A stretch of DNA of 64,000 nucleotides from positions 372,001 through 436,000 of the forward strand of contig NZ_VZPJ01000004.1 in the NCBI RefSeq assembly GCF_008801605.1. Reading direction: 5' to 3'. The position numbers and the translations under genes are program-made. The notes beneath the pieces are model-generated. The model worked only from the letters and a program-made list of their open reading frames with translations, was not told the DNA's origin and searched no databases. Shown piece by piece: positions 53,213 to 62,523 of this stretch (positions within the stretch are counted from its first letter, which is position 1; every line of letters begins with the position of its first letter). Source of the stretch: Pseudomonas brassicacearum subsp. brassicacearum. GTDB lineage: Bacteria > Pseudomonadota > Gammaproteobacteria > Pseudomonadales > Pseudomonadaceae.

Positions 53213-54538
53213 TCAGCGGATCTGATGCTTGTGCAGCAGGCGATAGAACGTCGGCCGGGACACGCCCAGCACCCTGGCGGCCACGCTCAGGTTGTCGCTG
53301 TGACGGTTGAGCACATCGCTCAGGGCCTGGCGCTCGGCGCGGGTCTTGTAGTCCTCCAGCGTACCCATCGGCACCGCGACGCCCTGGTGGCTGGCCAAGC
53401 CAAGGTCCCGGGCTTCGATTTGTCGCCCTTCGGCCAACACCAAACCGCGCCGGACGCGGTTGGCCAGTTCCCGCACATTGCCGGGCCAATCATGCATGCC
53501 CATCGCCACCAAGGCATCTTCGCTGAAGCTGCGGGGACGGCGACCGGTTTCCTGGCTGTAGAAATGGGAGAAGTGACTGGCGAGCATCGACAGGTCGCCA
53601 TGACGCTCGCGCAGCGGCGCCATCACTACTTGCAATACGTTCAAGCGGTAATACAGGTCCTCGCGAAACCGCTTGTGCTCGATGGCCGCCTCAAGGTTCA
53701 CATGGGTGGCCGCCAAGACCCGCACATCGACCGCGATCGGCTGGCTGCCACCGACCCGCTCAATGTGTTTTTCCTGCAGGAAACGCAGCAGATTGGCCTG
53801 CAGCTCCAACGGCAGATCGCCGATTTCATCGAGAAACAACGTGCCTCCATGGGCCGCCTCGATCCGCCCGATCTTGCGTTGGTGAGCCCCGGTGAACGCG
53901 CCCTTCTCATGCCCGAACAACTCGGACTGGATCAGGTGCTCCGGGATCGCGCCGCAGTTGATGGCGATGAACGGCTTATTACGCCGGTAAGACTGACAAT
54001 GCAGGGTGCGCGCCACCAGCTCCTTGCCGGTACCGCTCTCCCCGCGAATCAATACCGGCGACTCGGCGGGCGCCAACTTGCTCAATAATTTGCGCAGTTC
54101 GCGAATCGGCTTGCTGTCGCCCAGCAGTTCATGTTCGGGCTGATCGATGTGGATCGAGCCCTGTCCCCGCAGGCGCGCCATGCCAAACGCCCGGCCCAGT
54201 GTCACCTGGACCCTGGACACGTCGAACGGCAAGGTATGGAAGTCGAAAAACCACTCGCAGACAAAATCACCGACATTTTGCAGGCGCAACACTTCCTGGT
54301 TGAGCACAGCGATCCATTCGGTGCCGCTACGGCTGATCAACTCCTTGACGGCTTCCGGGCGTTCCAGGTGAAAAGGCTGCAATCGCAAAAGACCGACGTC
54401 ACACGTCCGATCGCCAGCGTGTTCGAGGGCGCAACTGTCCACCTCCCAGCCAATAGTGCGCAGAGCTGGCAACAAGCGATGACAATCATCGCAGGGATCA
54501 ACCACGAGCAGACGACGGGACGTACTGGCTTCGATCAT
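53213..54538 (-). CDS. Sigma-54-dependent activator with VpsR-like N-terminal domain
   Basis: 441-residue enhancer-binding protein. N-terminal domain (about 1-125) is receiver-like but atypical (LLVVDPCDDCHRLLPALR, then no clear phospho-acceptor Asp), resembling VpsR/FleQ-type domains that do not depend on phosphorylation. AAA+ domain: Walker A GESGTGKE (166-173), sigma-54-contact GAFTGA (213-218), Walker B LFLDE (234-238). The C-terminus is a Fis-type helix-turn-helix (NLSVAARVLGVSRPTFYRLL). It faces the fap operon tail to tail, and the fap promoter is sigma-54 type, so it is the best candidate activator; the two upstream gaps also share sequence. In VpsR the AAA domain binds c-di-GMP, which would fit biofilm control (inference). 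Confidence 0.9.
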   Translation of the reverse strand: MIEASTSRRLLVVDPCDDCHRLLPALRTIGWEVDSCALEHAGDRTCDVGLLRLQPFHLERPEAVKELISRSGTEWIAVLNQEVLRLQNVGDFVCEWFFDFHTLPFDVSRVQVTLGRAFGMARLRGQGSIHIDQPEHELLGDSKPIRELRKLLSKLAPAESPVLIRGESGTGKELVARTLHCQSYRRNKPFIAINCGAIPEHLIQSELFGHEKGAFTGAHQRKIGRIEAAHGGTLFLDEIGDLPLELQANLLRFLQEKHIERVGGSQPIAVDVRVLAATHVNLEAAIEHKRFREDLYYRLNVLQVVMAPLRERHGDLSMLASHFSHFYSQETGRRPRSFSEDALVAMGMHDWPGNVRELANRVRRGLVLAEGRQIEARDLGLASHQGVAVPMGTLEDYKTRAERQALSDVLNRHSDNLSVAARVLGVSRPTFYRLLHKHQIR

Positions 54539-54701
54539 GACTGATCCTTGGCGTCAAAATAAGGAAATATGATTAGAAACAGGCGTTTGGCAGACCTGCA
54601 TGTAACAGTAGCAAGAAGTTGACACACCCTTGTATCAATTGATTATTGGGATCGCTTCAAAGTGGTTATAAGCAGGCGTTTCGTTAGTTATCACAGACCT
54701 G

Positions 54702-54742
54702 TTTGTTTCAGGGTGCTTTCAAACAAAAGCCCAAAAGCCTGG
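54702..54742. promoter_or_regulatory. Regulatory element upstream of the activator gene, shared with fap
   Basis: TTTGTTT (54702-54708) / AAACAAA (54721-54727) inverted repeat, an embedded TGTTTCAG (54704-54711, inverse of CTGAAACA found twice in the fap upstream region), then GCCCAAAAGCCTGG (54729-54742), identical to 47764-47777. It is in the 341-bp divergent gap 54539-54879. The gap also holds TTGACA (54619-54624) with ATTATT 17 bp later as a weak + promoter for the 88-residue gene. Confidence 0.55.
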
Positions 54743-54879
54743 TCTGAAAGAAAATCGAAATTTATTTAAATAATGTGTGACCCGCCTACGGGTTCGGGAC
54801 ATCAGTACAAGTAACCAGCCGCACGGTACGCCCAACCGACGGCACATCATTTGTTTGGGCACACTTAAGAGAAAACGCC

Positions 54880-55146
54880 ATGAACGCCCCGCTCCGTATC
54901 AACGAAGCTCTTTTGATTGCCGACCGCGCATTCCGTCCTTTCCAATGCGTGGCCTGGGCTCCACAAGACGGCAACGGTGAACTTAGCCTGACCGTCATCG
55001 ACCGCACCAATACCCATATTGGCCGCACCCAAATTCCAAGCAGCGCCTATACCGACCCGGTCCAACTGGCCGATCTGTTGAAACAGGCTCGTGCCGAACT
55101 GAGCCAGGAAGGCTACACATTGCAATCCTGGTCGATGCCTGAATAA
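54880..55146 (+). CDS. Small conserved-looking hypothetical protein
   Basis: 88 residues, no signal peptide or membrane segment, predicted mixed alpha/beta with an N-terminal NEALLIADRAFRPFQCVAWA, a two-strand middle (ELSLTVIDRTNTHIGRTQI) and a C-terminal helix (DPVQLADLLKQARAELSQEG). I do not recognise the family beyond a likely pseudomonad small protein. It is divergent from the sigma-54 activator gene and shares its regulatory gap, so it may be co-regulated with fap. Confidence 0.7.
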   Translation: MNAPLRINEALLIADRAFRPFQCVAWAPQDGNGELSLTVIDRTNTHIGRTQIPSSAYTDPVQLADLLKQARAELSQEGYTLQSWSMPE

Positions 55147-55329
55147 CCACAGGTAAAGCCTGTTATCGATTGCAGGCTTGGCTCTGGGTTGTAAAGCCAT
55201 CGTTATGGCACGAATCGCCGCTGTATCTGTAGAACATGACAGTTGTGTATTGTCACATTCAGGGATTGAATGTTGCCCTCATGCAGTCGTCGCCCTTTCG
55301 GGCTGCTCGACACGCAAGGAGAGGCAGGC

Positions 55330-56619
55330 ATGCTCGATCAATTCGCGTTTGTGTCCCCCAGGGCCATGGCCCACGCTGGGCAACTTGATCCAGGCTTTGC
55401 CACCAACGGCAAAGCCTGGGTTCATTTCGAAGACAGTACCTCGAGCCTGACCACCGGATTGACCCTCGATCACGCCGGACAAATCCTGGTGGCAGCCAGG
55501 GTCGAGACGGCCCACGGCAGTCGGTTCGGGCTGGCGCGACTCAACCACGACGGTGAGATTGACCCGGACTTCGGCACCCGCGGCTACGTGATCGGCGCGT
55601 TTGAACAGGGTTTCGAAGCGACGGCGGGCAAGGTGATCGTGTTGCCCGATGGGCATATCCTGCTGTCCGGCCTGCACTACGAAAGCAATGACCACACCCT
55701 TCCCGCCCTGGCGCTGTTCGACCAGCAAGGTTGCGCCGTTCAAAGCTTCGGCAACGCCGGCCGGCACGTCATCAGGCTTTGCGGCAATCTCTCCCAAGGC
55801 CTGCGCGACCCCTGGCTACCACCCGGCGTGCCGGGGCTTGAGGCTTGCGACATGCAAGTGCAGGCCGATGGTCGGATCCTTGTGCTCGCCAACCACCACT
55901 ATCAATTTTCCGATCATGTCGGCGTACTGATCCGACTCTTGCCCGATGGGGCGTTGGATCCTTCGTTCAACGGTCGCGGCTTCGTGATGGTCCGACGCTT
56001 GTTGAAAAATACCTGGCTCGGCTGTCTGGTGCTCCAGGCTGACGGTCATATTGTCGTCGGCGGCGCCATCGACTTGCCCCAGCATGGCTTGATTGCCCGT
56101 TACGACAGCAGCGGCAAACTCGATGACAGCTTCGGCGAAAATGGCTTCCTGTCCATCCTGGCGCAGGGGCACAGCGTGATGGTCAGCCAAATCGTTCAGG
56201 ATACGAGCGGTGATCTGCAGGTGTTCGGCAGCAGCCGTGATCCGATGCATAGCCTGTCACTGAAAGTACGCCCCGACGGCAAGCCGGACCGTCATTGCAA
56301 CCAGGGCCAGTGCCAACTCATGGCGATCGGACGCAATGCCAGTCAGTGGACCGCCGCCCAGCTTCAAGCGGACGGAAAACTGGTGACCGCTGGCGCTACC
56401 ATCGGTGGTATCGAGGCCGACTTCGTACTTGCCCGACATCTGCCAGACGCCAGCCTCGACCCGGATTTCGGCCAGGGCAAAGGCTGGGTTCGTACTCGAC
56501 TCGGCTACAGCCTGGACACCGCCACCACCCTGGCTATGCAGGCTGATGGAAGAATCCTGGTGGGCGGTTATTCGCTCCAGGGGCATTATCGAGCGGTGGT
56601 TGCGCGGTATTGGGCCTGA
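55330..56619 (+). CDS. Delta-60 repeat beta-propeller-like protein
   Basis: 429 residues with at least six delta-60 repeats: LDPGFATNGKAWV, IDPDFGTRGYVI, LDPSFNGRGFVMV, LDDSFGENGFLS, LDPDFGQGKGWV, each paired with a DGxIL(V)G strand such as QADGRILVGGYS. The repeats are expected to form a beta-propeller or solenoid, often secreted, yet no signal peptide is seen at the start. ATG 55330 is chosen because AGGAGAGG lies before it; a longer in-frame start at 55270 lacks a Shine-Dalgarno. No catalytic motif is seen; function unknown. Confidence 0.8.
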   Translation: MLDQFAFVSPRAMAHAGQLDPGFATNGKAWVHFEDSTSSLTTGLTLDHAGQILVAARVETAHGSRFGLARLNHDGEIDPDFGTRGYVIGAFEQGFEATAGKVIVLPDGHILLSGLHYESNDHTLPALALFDQQGCAVQSFGNAGRHVIRLCGNLSQGLRDPWLPPGVPGLEACDMQVQADGRILVLANHHYQFSDHVGVLIRLLPDGALDPSFNGRGFVMVRRLLKNTWLGCLVLQADGHIVVGGAIDLPQHGLIARYDSSGKLDDSFGENGFLSILAQGHSVMVSQIVQDTSGDLQVFGSSRDPMHSLSLKVRPDGKPDRHCNQGQCQLMAIGRNASQWTAAQLQADGKLVTAGATIGGIEADFVLARHLPDASLDPDFGQGKGWVRTRLGYSLDTATTLAMQADGRILVGGYSLQGHYRAVVARYWA

Positions 56620-56714
56620 GTCGGATTGTCGCGGGTGAACGGTATTTATTCTTACTCTTGATATTCCTCATTTCTTACGGCAAGTTGCGCGCTTCTAATT
56701 AAAAGGAGCAGCCG

Positions 56715-58217
56715 ATGTCCGGTTCAATGGCTCAGGCTTTCGCGCATAACTTTCTGGGGCATTCCCCGCGCTGGTACAAGGCGTGCATCATCACGTTCCT
56801 GATCCTCAATGCCGTGGTGCTGTGGACCCTGGGCCCGGTTGTTGCCGGCTGGATGCTGGTGGTGGAGTTCATCTTCACCCTCGCCATGGCCCTTAAATGC
56901 TACCCGCTGATGCCCGGCGGCCTGCTGCTGGTCGAAGCCCTGGTGCTGGGCATGACCACCCCCAAGGCGCTGTACGATGAGCTGCTGCACAACTTCCCGG
57001 TGATCCTGCTGCTGATGTTCATGGTGGCAGGCATCTACTTCATGAAGGATCTACTGCTGTTCCTGTTCTCACGCCTGCTCCTGGGCGTGCGCTCCAAGGC
57101 GCTGCTGGCCTTGATGTTCTGCTTTCTCTCGGCGTTCCTGTCTGCGTTCCTTGACGCATTGACCGTCACCGCGGTGATCATCAGCGCCGCGGTCGGCTTT
57201 TATGCGGTGTATCACCGTGTGGCGTCGGGCAACGATCCGCGCCAGGACAGCAATGTCGATGAAGACCACGATCTGCCGTCGAGTCATCATGAAGATCTCA
57301 ATCAGTTTCGGGCGTTTCTACGCAGCCTGCTCATGCATGGCGCCGTAGGCACAGCGCTGGGCGGCGTCTGCACCTTGGTAGGAGAACCGCAGAACCTGCT
57401 GATCGGCCATGAGATGGACTGGCATTTCATCGACTTCTTCCTGAAAGTCGCGCCGGTGTCGCTGCCGGTGCTGGTGGCCGGGCTGGTGACCTGCGTAGCC
57501 CTGGAAAAACTGCGCTGGTTCGGTTACGGCACGCTGCTACCGGACAACGTACGTGCCGTGCTGGCCGACTACGCCGAGCAGGACAATCGTGAACGCACCG
57601 CACGCCAACGCGCCGCCCTGATCGTCCAGGGTATTGCCGCGCTGATCCTGATCGTGGGCCTGGCCCTGCACATTGCCGAGGTCGGTCTGATCGGCCTGAT
57701 GGTCATCGTGTTGATTACCGCCTTCACCGGCATCACCGACGAGCACAGGCTCGGCAATGCGTTCAAGGACGCCATGCCGTTCACCGCGCTGCTGGTGGTG
57801 TTCTTTGCGGTGGTGGCGGTCATTCACGACCAGCAGTTGTTCACGCCGCTGATCCAGTGGGTGCTGGGCCTGCCCGCCGACCAGCAGCCCGGCATGCTGT
57901 TCATTGCAAATGGCCTGCTGTCGGCCATCAGCGACAACGTGTTCGTGGCAACCATCTACATTACCGAGGTCAAGCAGGCCTTCGTCACCGGCCACATGAG
58001 CCGCGAACAGTTCGAGACCCTGGCGGTGGCCATCAACACCGGCACCAACCTGCCGAGCGTCGCCACACCCAACGGCCAGGCTGCATTCCTGTTCCTGCTG
58101 ACCTCGGCGATCGCCCCGCTGATTCGCCTGTCCTATGGCCGGATGGTCTGGATGGCCGTGCCCTACACCGTGGTGATGGGTGGCTTGGGCTGGTATGCGG
58201 TGACTTACTGGTTGTAA
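56715..58217 (+). CDS. nhaB: Na+/H+ antiporter NhaB
   Basis: 500-residue electrogenic sodium/proton antiporter (about 12 helices) for sodium and pH homeostasis. It matches NhaB from [18 protein letters not shown] through [41 protein letters not shown] in parts and [21 protein letters not shown] near the end. A strong AAAAGGAG precedes the ATG. Monocistronic. Confidence 0.95.
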   Translation: MSGSMAQAFAHNFLGHSPRWYKACIITFLILNAVVLWTLGPVVAGWMLVVEFIFTLAMALKCYPLMPGGLLLVEALVLGMTTPKALYDELLHNFPVILLLMFMVAGIYFMKDLLLFLFSRLLLGVRSKALLALMFCFLSAFLSAFLDALTVTAVIISAAVGFYAVYHRVASGNDPRQDSNVDEDHDLPSSHHEDLNQFRAFLRSLLMHGAVGTALGGVCTLVGEPQNLLIGHEMDWHFIDFFLKVAPVSLPVLVAGLVTCVALEKLRWFGYGTLLPDNVRAVLADYAEQDNRERTARQRAALIVQGIAALILIVGLALHIAEVGLIGLMVIVLITAFTGITDEHRLGNAFKDAMPFTALLVVFFAVVAVIHDQQLFTPLIQWVLGLPADQQPGMLFIANGLLSAISDNVFVATIYITEVKQAFVTGHMSREQFETLAVAINTGTNLPSVATPNGQAAFLFLLTSAIAPLIRLSYGRMVWMAVPYTVVMGGLGWYAVTYWL

Positions 58218-58251
58218 AAAACTTGGAACATCGATGGCAAGGGGATCCCTC

Positions 58252-58338
58252 TGTGGGAGCAAGGCTTGCCCGCGATGAAGGCGATACGGTCTATCAGGAA
58301 CCGAGGCGCCTGTTTCGCGAGCAAGCTTTGCTCCCACA
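58252..58338. repeat. REP pair (inverted)
   Basis: Copies at 58252-58276 and 58315-58338 between nhaB (+) and the convergent HAD gene (-), where no other terminator is evident. Confidence 0.87.
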
Positions 58339-58377
58339 GTGGGAATGAATTCCCCTGCCACCAAAGGCCAGGACATC

Positions 58378-59199
58378 CTATCGCGGCAAGATGTAGCGTT
58401 CGATCGCCAGCGCCGCACCGTCGTCAATAACCGCAGCGGTCACGACGTCCGCTTGACGCCGGATCGCCTCTTCCGCCTGCCCCATGGCAATCGACAATCC
58501 CGCGCGATGAAACATCGCCGGGTCGTTGCCACCGTCACCCATGGCCGCCGTCTGCTCCAGCGGCACATCGAGGAAGGCTGCCAGGGTCGACAGCGCTTCT
58601 CCTTTGTTCGCCTTCATGGCCGTCACATCCAGGTAGATCGGTTGCGAGCGCGACACCTGGGCCTGGTCCTTGAGCAGCGGATGCAACCGCGCCTCCAACT
58701 CCACCAGCAGGTCCGTGTTGGCGCTGGTGGCGACGATCTTGTCGATCCGCTCCAGGTACGGCTCGAAGCTTTCGACCTCTACTGGTGGGTAGCCCAGGCC
58801 ACGCGTCTCCACCGGCACCATCGGACCGTTGGCGTCGCGCACCAGCCAGTCGCCATCGGCAAATACCCAGACTTCGATGCCGGGCTGATCGGCGTACAGG
58901 GCCAGTGTGGCCAGCGCTGCTTCGGGTGGCAGGTAGTGGACGGCAAGAAAGCTGCCATCGGGATGAACCAGCGTGCCGCCATTGAACGCCGCCGTGGGCA
59001 GGTCGACACCCAGGGCCTCGATCTGCTGCAACATGGCCCGCGGTGGCCGCCCGGTGGCGAGGCTGAACAGCACACCGGCCTCACGCAATGAGCGAACCGC
59101 CTCAATGGTGCGCTGGTTCAGGCTGTGGTCGGGCAACAGCAGTGTGCCGTCCATGTCGCTGAGCAAAAAACGGATGGGATGCTTCACCAGATCACTCAT
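58378..59199 (-). CDS. Cof-type HAD sugar phosphatase
   Basis: 273-residue HAD hydrolase of the Cof subfamily. Motif [11 protein letters not shown] (Asp nucleophile and second Asp), motif [10 protein letters not shown], motif III Lys in KGEAL, motif [12 protein letters not shown]. The C2-type cap occupies the middle. Such enzymes dephosphorylate sugar phosphates or PLP. It is the last gene of a gnd-zwf-HAD operon; its ATG overlaps the zwf stop, so a role on a hexose or pentose phosphate is a reasonable guess. Confidence 0.88.
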   Translation of the reverse strand: MSDLVKHPIRFLLSDMDGTLLLPDHSLNQRTIEAVRSLREAGVLFSLATGRPPRAMLQQIEALGVDLPTAAFNGGTLVHPDGSFLAVHYLPPEAALATLALYADQPGIEVWVFADGDWLVRDANGPMVPVETRGLGYPPVEVESFEPYLERIDKIVATSANTDLLVELEARLHPLLKDQAQVSRSQPIYLDVTAMKANKGEALSTLAAFLDVPLEQTAAMGDGGNDPAMFHRAGLSIAMGQAEEAIRRQADVVTAAVIDDGAALAIERYILPR

Positions 59200-60716
59200 C
59201 CGAGGTCGTGCCAGACGCGACTGTCGCGGGTCAGCAAGTCATCGGCGGCCGCCGGGCCATCTTCGCCGGCCTTGTAGGGCTGGAATGCCGCGTCCTGCTG
59301 CCAGGCATCGAGGAACGGCTGCACGGCGCGCCAGCCGTTTTCGATGTTGTCAGCGCGCTGGAACAGCGTCTGGTCGCCGGTCAGGCAATCGTAGATCAGG
59401 GTTTCGTAACCCGTGGATGGTTGCATTTCGAAGAAATCCTTGTAGGCAAATCCCAATTCGATATTGGCCATGTCGAGTGCCGGCCCCGGCCGCTTGGCCA
59501 GCAGGTCGAACCACATGCCTTCATTGGGCTGAATCTGGATTCTCAAGTGCGTAGGTTGCAGTTCGTCGACTTCGGTGTCGCGAAACTGCGCGTAGGGCGC
59601 GGGCTTGAAGCAGATGACGATCTCCGTGTCCCGCACGCTCATGCGCTTGCCGGTGCGCAGGTAAAACGGCACGCCGACCCACCGCCAGTTGTCGATCATG
59701 ACCTTAAGGGCGACGTAGGTCTCGGTGCTGCTGTCGGGCGCCACGTTGGCCTCCTGGCGATAACCTTTCACCGCCTTGCCACCGACTTCACCGGCCGCGT
59801 ACTGGCCGCGGACCGAGTTGGCCCGGGCCTGCTCCACCGACCAGGGCCGGATCGCCCCGACGACCTTGGCCTTTTCCCCACGCACTGCGTCGGCACCAAA
59901 CGCCGCTGGCGGCTCCATGGCCACCATCGCCAGCAGTTGGAAAAGATGATTGGGCACCATGTCCCGCAGGGCGCCGGTATGTTCATAAAAACTGCCACGG
60001 GTTTCCACGCCGACCGTTTCGGCGGCGGTGATTTGTACGTGGTCGATGTAGTGGTTGTTCCAGAACGCCTCGAACAGGCTGTTGGAGAAACGGCTGACCA
60101 GAATGTTCTGCACCGTTTCCTTGCCCAGGTAATGGTCGATGCGATAGATCTGTTTCTCGCTCATGACCTTGAGCAGGCAGGCGTTCAGCGCTTCGGCGGT
60201 GTGCAGGTCGGAGCCGAACGGCTTTTCGATCACCACTCGCCGGAAGGCCCCCTCCTGCTCCTGAAGCAGCCCGGCCGCACCAAGGCGGCTGACCACTTCA
60301 CTGAAAAAGCGCGGCGCGGTCGCCAGGTAGAAAACCGCGTTGCCGGTGCCGCTGGCGGCGATTTTGGCCGCCAGCGCCTGGTAGGTGCTCTCATCGAGGA
60401 AATCACCCTGGACGTAGCTGATGCCCCGGGCCAGCTTGGCCCACAGCACCGGATCGAGCGCCCGGTCGGCATCGCCGCCCTTGCTCGCCGCTTCGTTACG
60501 GATGAAGTCCTCGAGTTTCTTGGCAAAATCCACATCGCTGATGGCGTTGTGGTCAACCCCGATGATGCGCAGCCCATCGCCCAGCAGACCGTCGCGACTG
60601 AGGTGGTAAAGCGCCGGCATCAGCAGACGCTTGACCAGATCGCCATGGGCGCCGAACAGAAACAACGTGGTCGGCGGCGCGGGTTCTGCCTTGGATTTGC
60701 TGCCGATCGAGGTCAT
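59196..60716 (-). CDS. zwf: Glucose-6-phosphate 1-dehydrogenase
   Basis: 506-residue G6PDH producing 6-phosphogluconolactone and NAD(P)H. Nucleotide-binding [18 protein letters not shown] (usual GASGDL; His replaces Ser), catalytic RIDHYLGKE, and substrate region VEKPFGSDL and [10 protein letters not shown]. It differs from the Entner-Doudoroff zwf that pseudomonads place with hexR-pgl-eda; here it is paired with gnd (oxidative pentose phosphate branch). It overlaps both the upstream gnd and downstream HAD gene by four bases. Confidence 0.95.
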   Translation of the reverse strand: MTSIGSKSKAEPAPPTTLFLFGAHGDLVKRLLMPALYHLSRDGLLGDGLRIIGVDHNAISDVDFAKKLEDFIRNEAASKGGDADRALDPVLWAKLARGISYVQGDFLDESTYQALAAKIAASGTGNAVFYLATAPRFFSEVVSRLGAAGLLQEQEGAFRRVVIEKPFGSDLHTAEALNACLLKVMSEKQIYRIDHYLGKETVQNILVSRFSNSLFEAFWNNHYIDHVQITAAETVGVETRGSFYEHTGALRDMVPNHLFQLLAMVAMEPPAAFGADAVRGEKAKVVGAIRPWSVEQARANSVRGQYAAGEVGGKAVKGYRQEANVAPDSSTETYVALKVMIDNWRWVGVPFYLRTGKRMSVRDTEIVICFKPAPYAQFRDTEVDELQPTHLRIQIQPNEGMWFDLLAKRPGPALDMANIELGFAYKDFFEMQPSTGYETLIYDCLTGDQTLFQRADNIENGWRAVQPFLDAWQQDAAFQPYKAGEDGPAAADDLLTRDSRVWHDLG

Positions 60717-61693
60717 TTTTTCGGCGTCTCCACGTGGCCGCCGAAGCCGAAGCGCATGGCCGAGAGCATTTTGTCACCGTACGTGCTTTGCTGGCGCGAG
60801 CGGAAACGGGCAAACAACGAACTGGACAGGACCGGAACCGGCACCGCTTGCTCGATGGCAGCCTCGATGGTCCAGCGCCCTTCACCGCTGTCGGCGACCT
60901 CACCGGAAAAACCATCCAGTTTCGGATCGCTGGCCAACGCGTCGGCGGTCAAGTCCAGCAGCCAGGACGACACCACGCTGCCGCGACGCCAGACTTCAGC
61001 GATATCGGCCACGTTCAGGTCGAAGCGCTGCTCCGGTGGCAGGCTTTCGCTGGATTTGGTCTTGAGGATGTCAAAACCCTCGGCAAAGGCCTGCATCATT
61101 CCGTATTCGATGCCGTTGTGGATCATCTTCACAAAATGCCCCGAACCGGCCGGGCCAGCGTGGATGTAGCCACGTTCGGCGCGGTCATCGTCGGATTTGC
61201 GGTCACGGGTGCGCGGGATGTCGCCCATGCCCGGCGCCAGGCTGTCGAACAGCGGGTCCAGGCGCTTCACCACTTCGGCATCACCGCCAATCATCATGCA
61301 GTAACCGCGTTCCAGGCCCCAAACGCCGCCGGAGGTGCCGACATCGATGTAGCTCAGGCCTTTTTCCGACAGGGCCTGGGCGCGACGGATGTCGTCCTTG
61401 TAGTACGTGTTACCGCCATCAATGATCACATCGCCCGGCTCCAGCAGTTCGCTGAGGACGTTAATGGTGTCTTCGGTGGGTGCGCCGGCCGGCAGCATGA
61501 CCCAGACCGCCCGAGGCTTCTCCAGCCCGGCGACCAGTGCCGGCAGGTCCGCGACGCCCGTGGCGCCTTCCTGACGCAGGTTTTCGACAAAAGCGGCGTT
61601 GCGGTCGTAGACGACGGTGGTGTGCCCATTGAGCATCAGGCGCCGCGCAATATTGCCGCCCATGCGGCCCAGTCCAATGATCCCGAGTTGCAT
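60713..61693 (-). CDS. gnd: 6-phosphogluconate dehydrogenase, short decarboxylating type
   Basis: 326 residues, the short GndA/YqeC-type enzyme (about 300-330) rather than the 470-residue enterobacterial form. Rossmann [26 protein letters not shown] and [17 protein letters not shown] (catalytic Lys is in [13 protein letters not shown]). It converts 6-phosphogluconate to ribulose 5-phosphate and CO2, typically with NAD+. First gene of the operon; AGGGAG precedes the ATG. The ATGA overlap with zwf indicates co-translation. Confidence 0.94.
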   Translation of the reverse strand: MQLGIIGLGRMGGNIARRLMLNGHTTVVYDRNAAFVENLRQEGATGVADLPALVAGLEKPRAVWVMLPAGAPTEDTINVLSELLEPGDVIIDGGNTYYKDDIRRAQALSEKGLSYIDVGTSGGVWGLERGYCMMIGGDAEVVKRLDPLFDSLAPGMGDIPRTRDRKSDDDRAERGYIHAGPAGSGHFVKMIHNGIEYGMMQAFAEGFDILKTKSSESLPPEQRFDLNVADIAEVWRRGSVVSSWLLDLTADALASDPKLDGFSGEVADSGEGRWTIEAAIEQAVPVPVLSSSLFARFRSRQQSTYGDKMLSAMRFGFGGHVETPKK

Positions 61694-61745
61694 GTGCTGA
61701 TGCTCCCTACTACAAATAAAGGTGTGTCAAAGATTTAACACTATC

Positions 61746-61763
61746 GACTAATGGAGGTTAGTC
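61746..61763. promoter_or_regulatory. Small perfect dyad upstream of gnd
   Basis: GACTAA-TGGAGG-TTAGTC about 53 bp upstream of the gnd start. Candidate operator for the gnd-zwf operon. No known motif is recognised; the remaining gap to 61967 shows no gene. Confidence 0.4.
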
Positions 61764-61967
61764 CAGAGCATTGCTGCATAGTTTCCGGGTAATTCGAGCG
61801 ATCACAAGGGATAACGCTCAAGATCCGGCCGAAGACACAGCGACCATGAAAAATAAAAAAGTTCCAATCACAAGCAAAAGAAATCAGAATCGGCGCCGAT
61901 AGTAGAGGTGTCGACCAAATACTGGCGACATCTCTATAGTTGATGTACGCCATTTGCGAGGTGAGCA

Positions 61968-62141
61968 ATGGGCCCTGTCGTTACCGCACGTCCTCCCCAA
62001 ACCCTTTATGTGACCATTCGTCGCGATGAATTGCGCCTACTCAAGGAAGAACGCGATCTACTGCTTGATGAAGTGACGCAACTGCGCATGCAGTTGCAAC
62101 ACGCACAGTTGTCCCACCAGAGCCAGTCCCTGGCTCGGTAA
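61968..62141 (+). CDS. 57-residue coiled-coil small protein
   Basis: Short gene easily missed. ATG 61968 has AGGTGAG six bases upstream. The protein begins MGPVVTARPPQTLYVTIRRD and continues as an amphipathic helix rich in Leu/Glu/Gln (LRLLKEERDLLLDEV, TQLRMQLQHAQL) with heptad spacing, so it should dimerise. No signal peptide. Codon use is normal for the window. Function unknown. It is divergent from gnd and followed by a REP pair. Confidence 0.68.
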   Translation: MGPVVTARPPQTLYVTIRRDELRLLKEERDLLLDEVTQLRMQLQHAQLSHQSQSLAR

Positions 62142-62247
62142 CCGCCCCAGAGGCACAGCGCCAGGAAGTGACACTGGCCAAACCGGTGTCATTTCCATGC
62201 GAGTCCGCCATGCACACTTGTGGCGAGGAGATCTGTCCCCACAGGGC

Positions 62248-62334
62248 TGTGGGAGCAAAGCTTGCTCGCGAAACAGGCGCCTCGGTTCCTGAAGGACCAC
62301 ATCGTTTTCATCGCGGGCAAGCCTTGCTTCCACA
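62248..62334. repeat. REP pair (inverted)
   Basis: Copies at 62248-62271 and 62310-62334 in the 382-bp gap before the transferase gene. The rest of the gap has no gene that I can support. Confidence 0.87.
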
Positions 62335-62523
62335 GACACATCCCCTGCCACAAATAAATCCCTCCCCCCAGGTGCTCGCACCCCGTTATCGATTTGTATT
62401 CGAAAAACTCACAAACTTTTCACAACCGACTCGTGATACTCCCCGCCTTTAAGGTTGCTCGGCGTATGCCTGCGGTCACCAATCCGGTGCAGACAGCGTC
62501 GTCGACAAAGGCTGGAGCGCTTG

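Noticed and set aside
59208..61169. Long + frame opposite zwf and gnd
   Set aside because: Antisense shadow of two clearly identified enzymes; no domain, and it crosses two genes.
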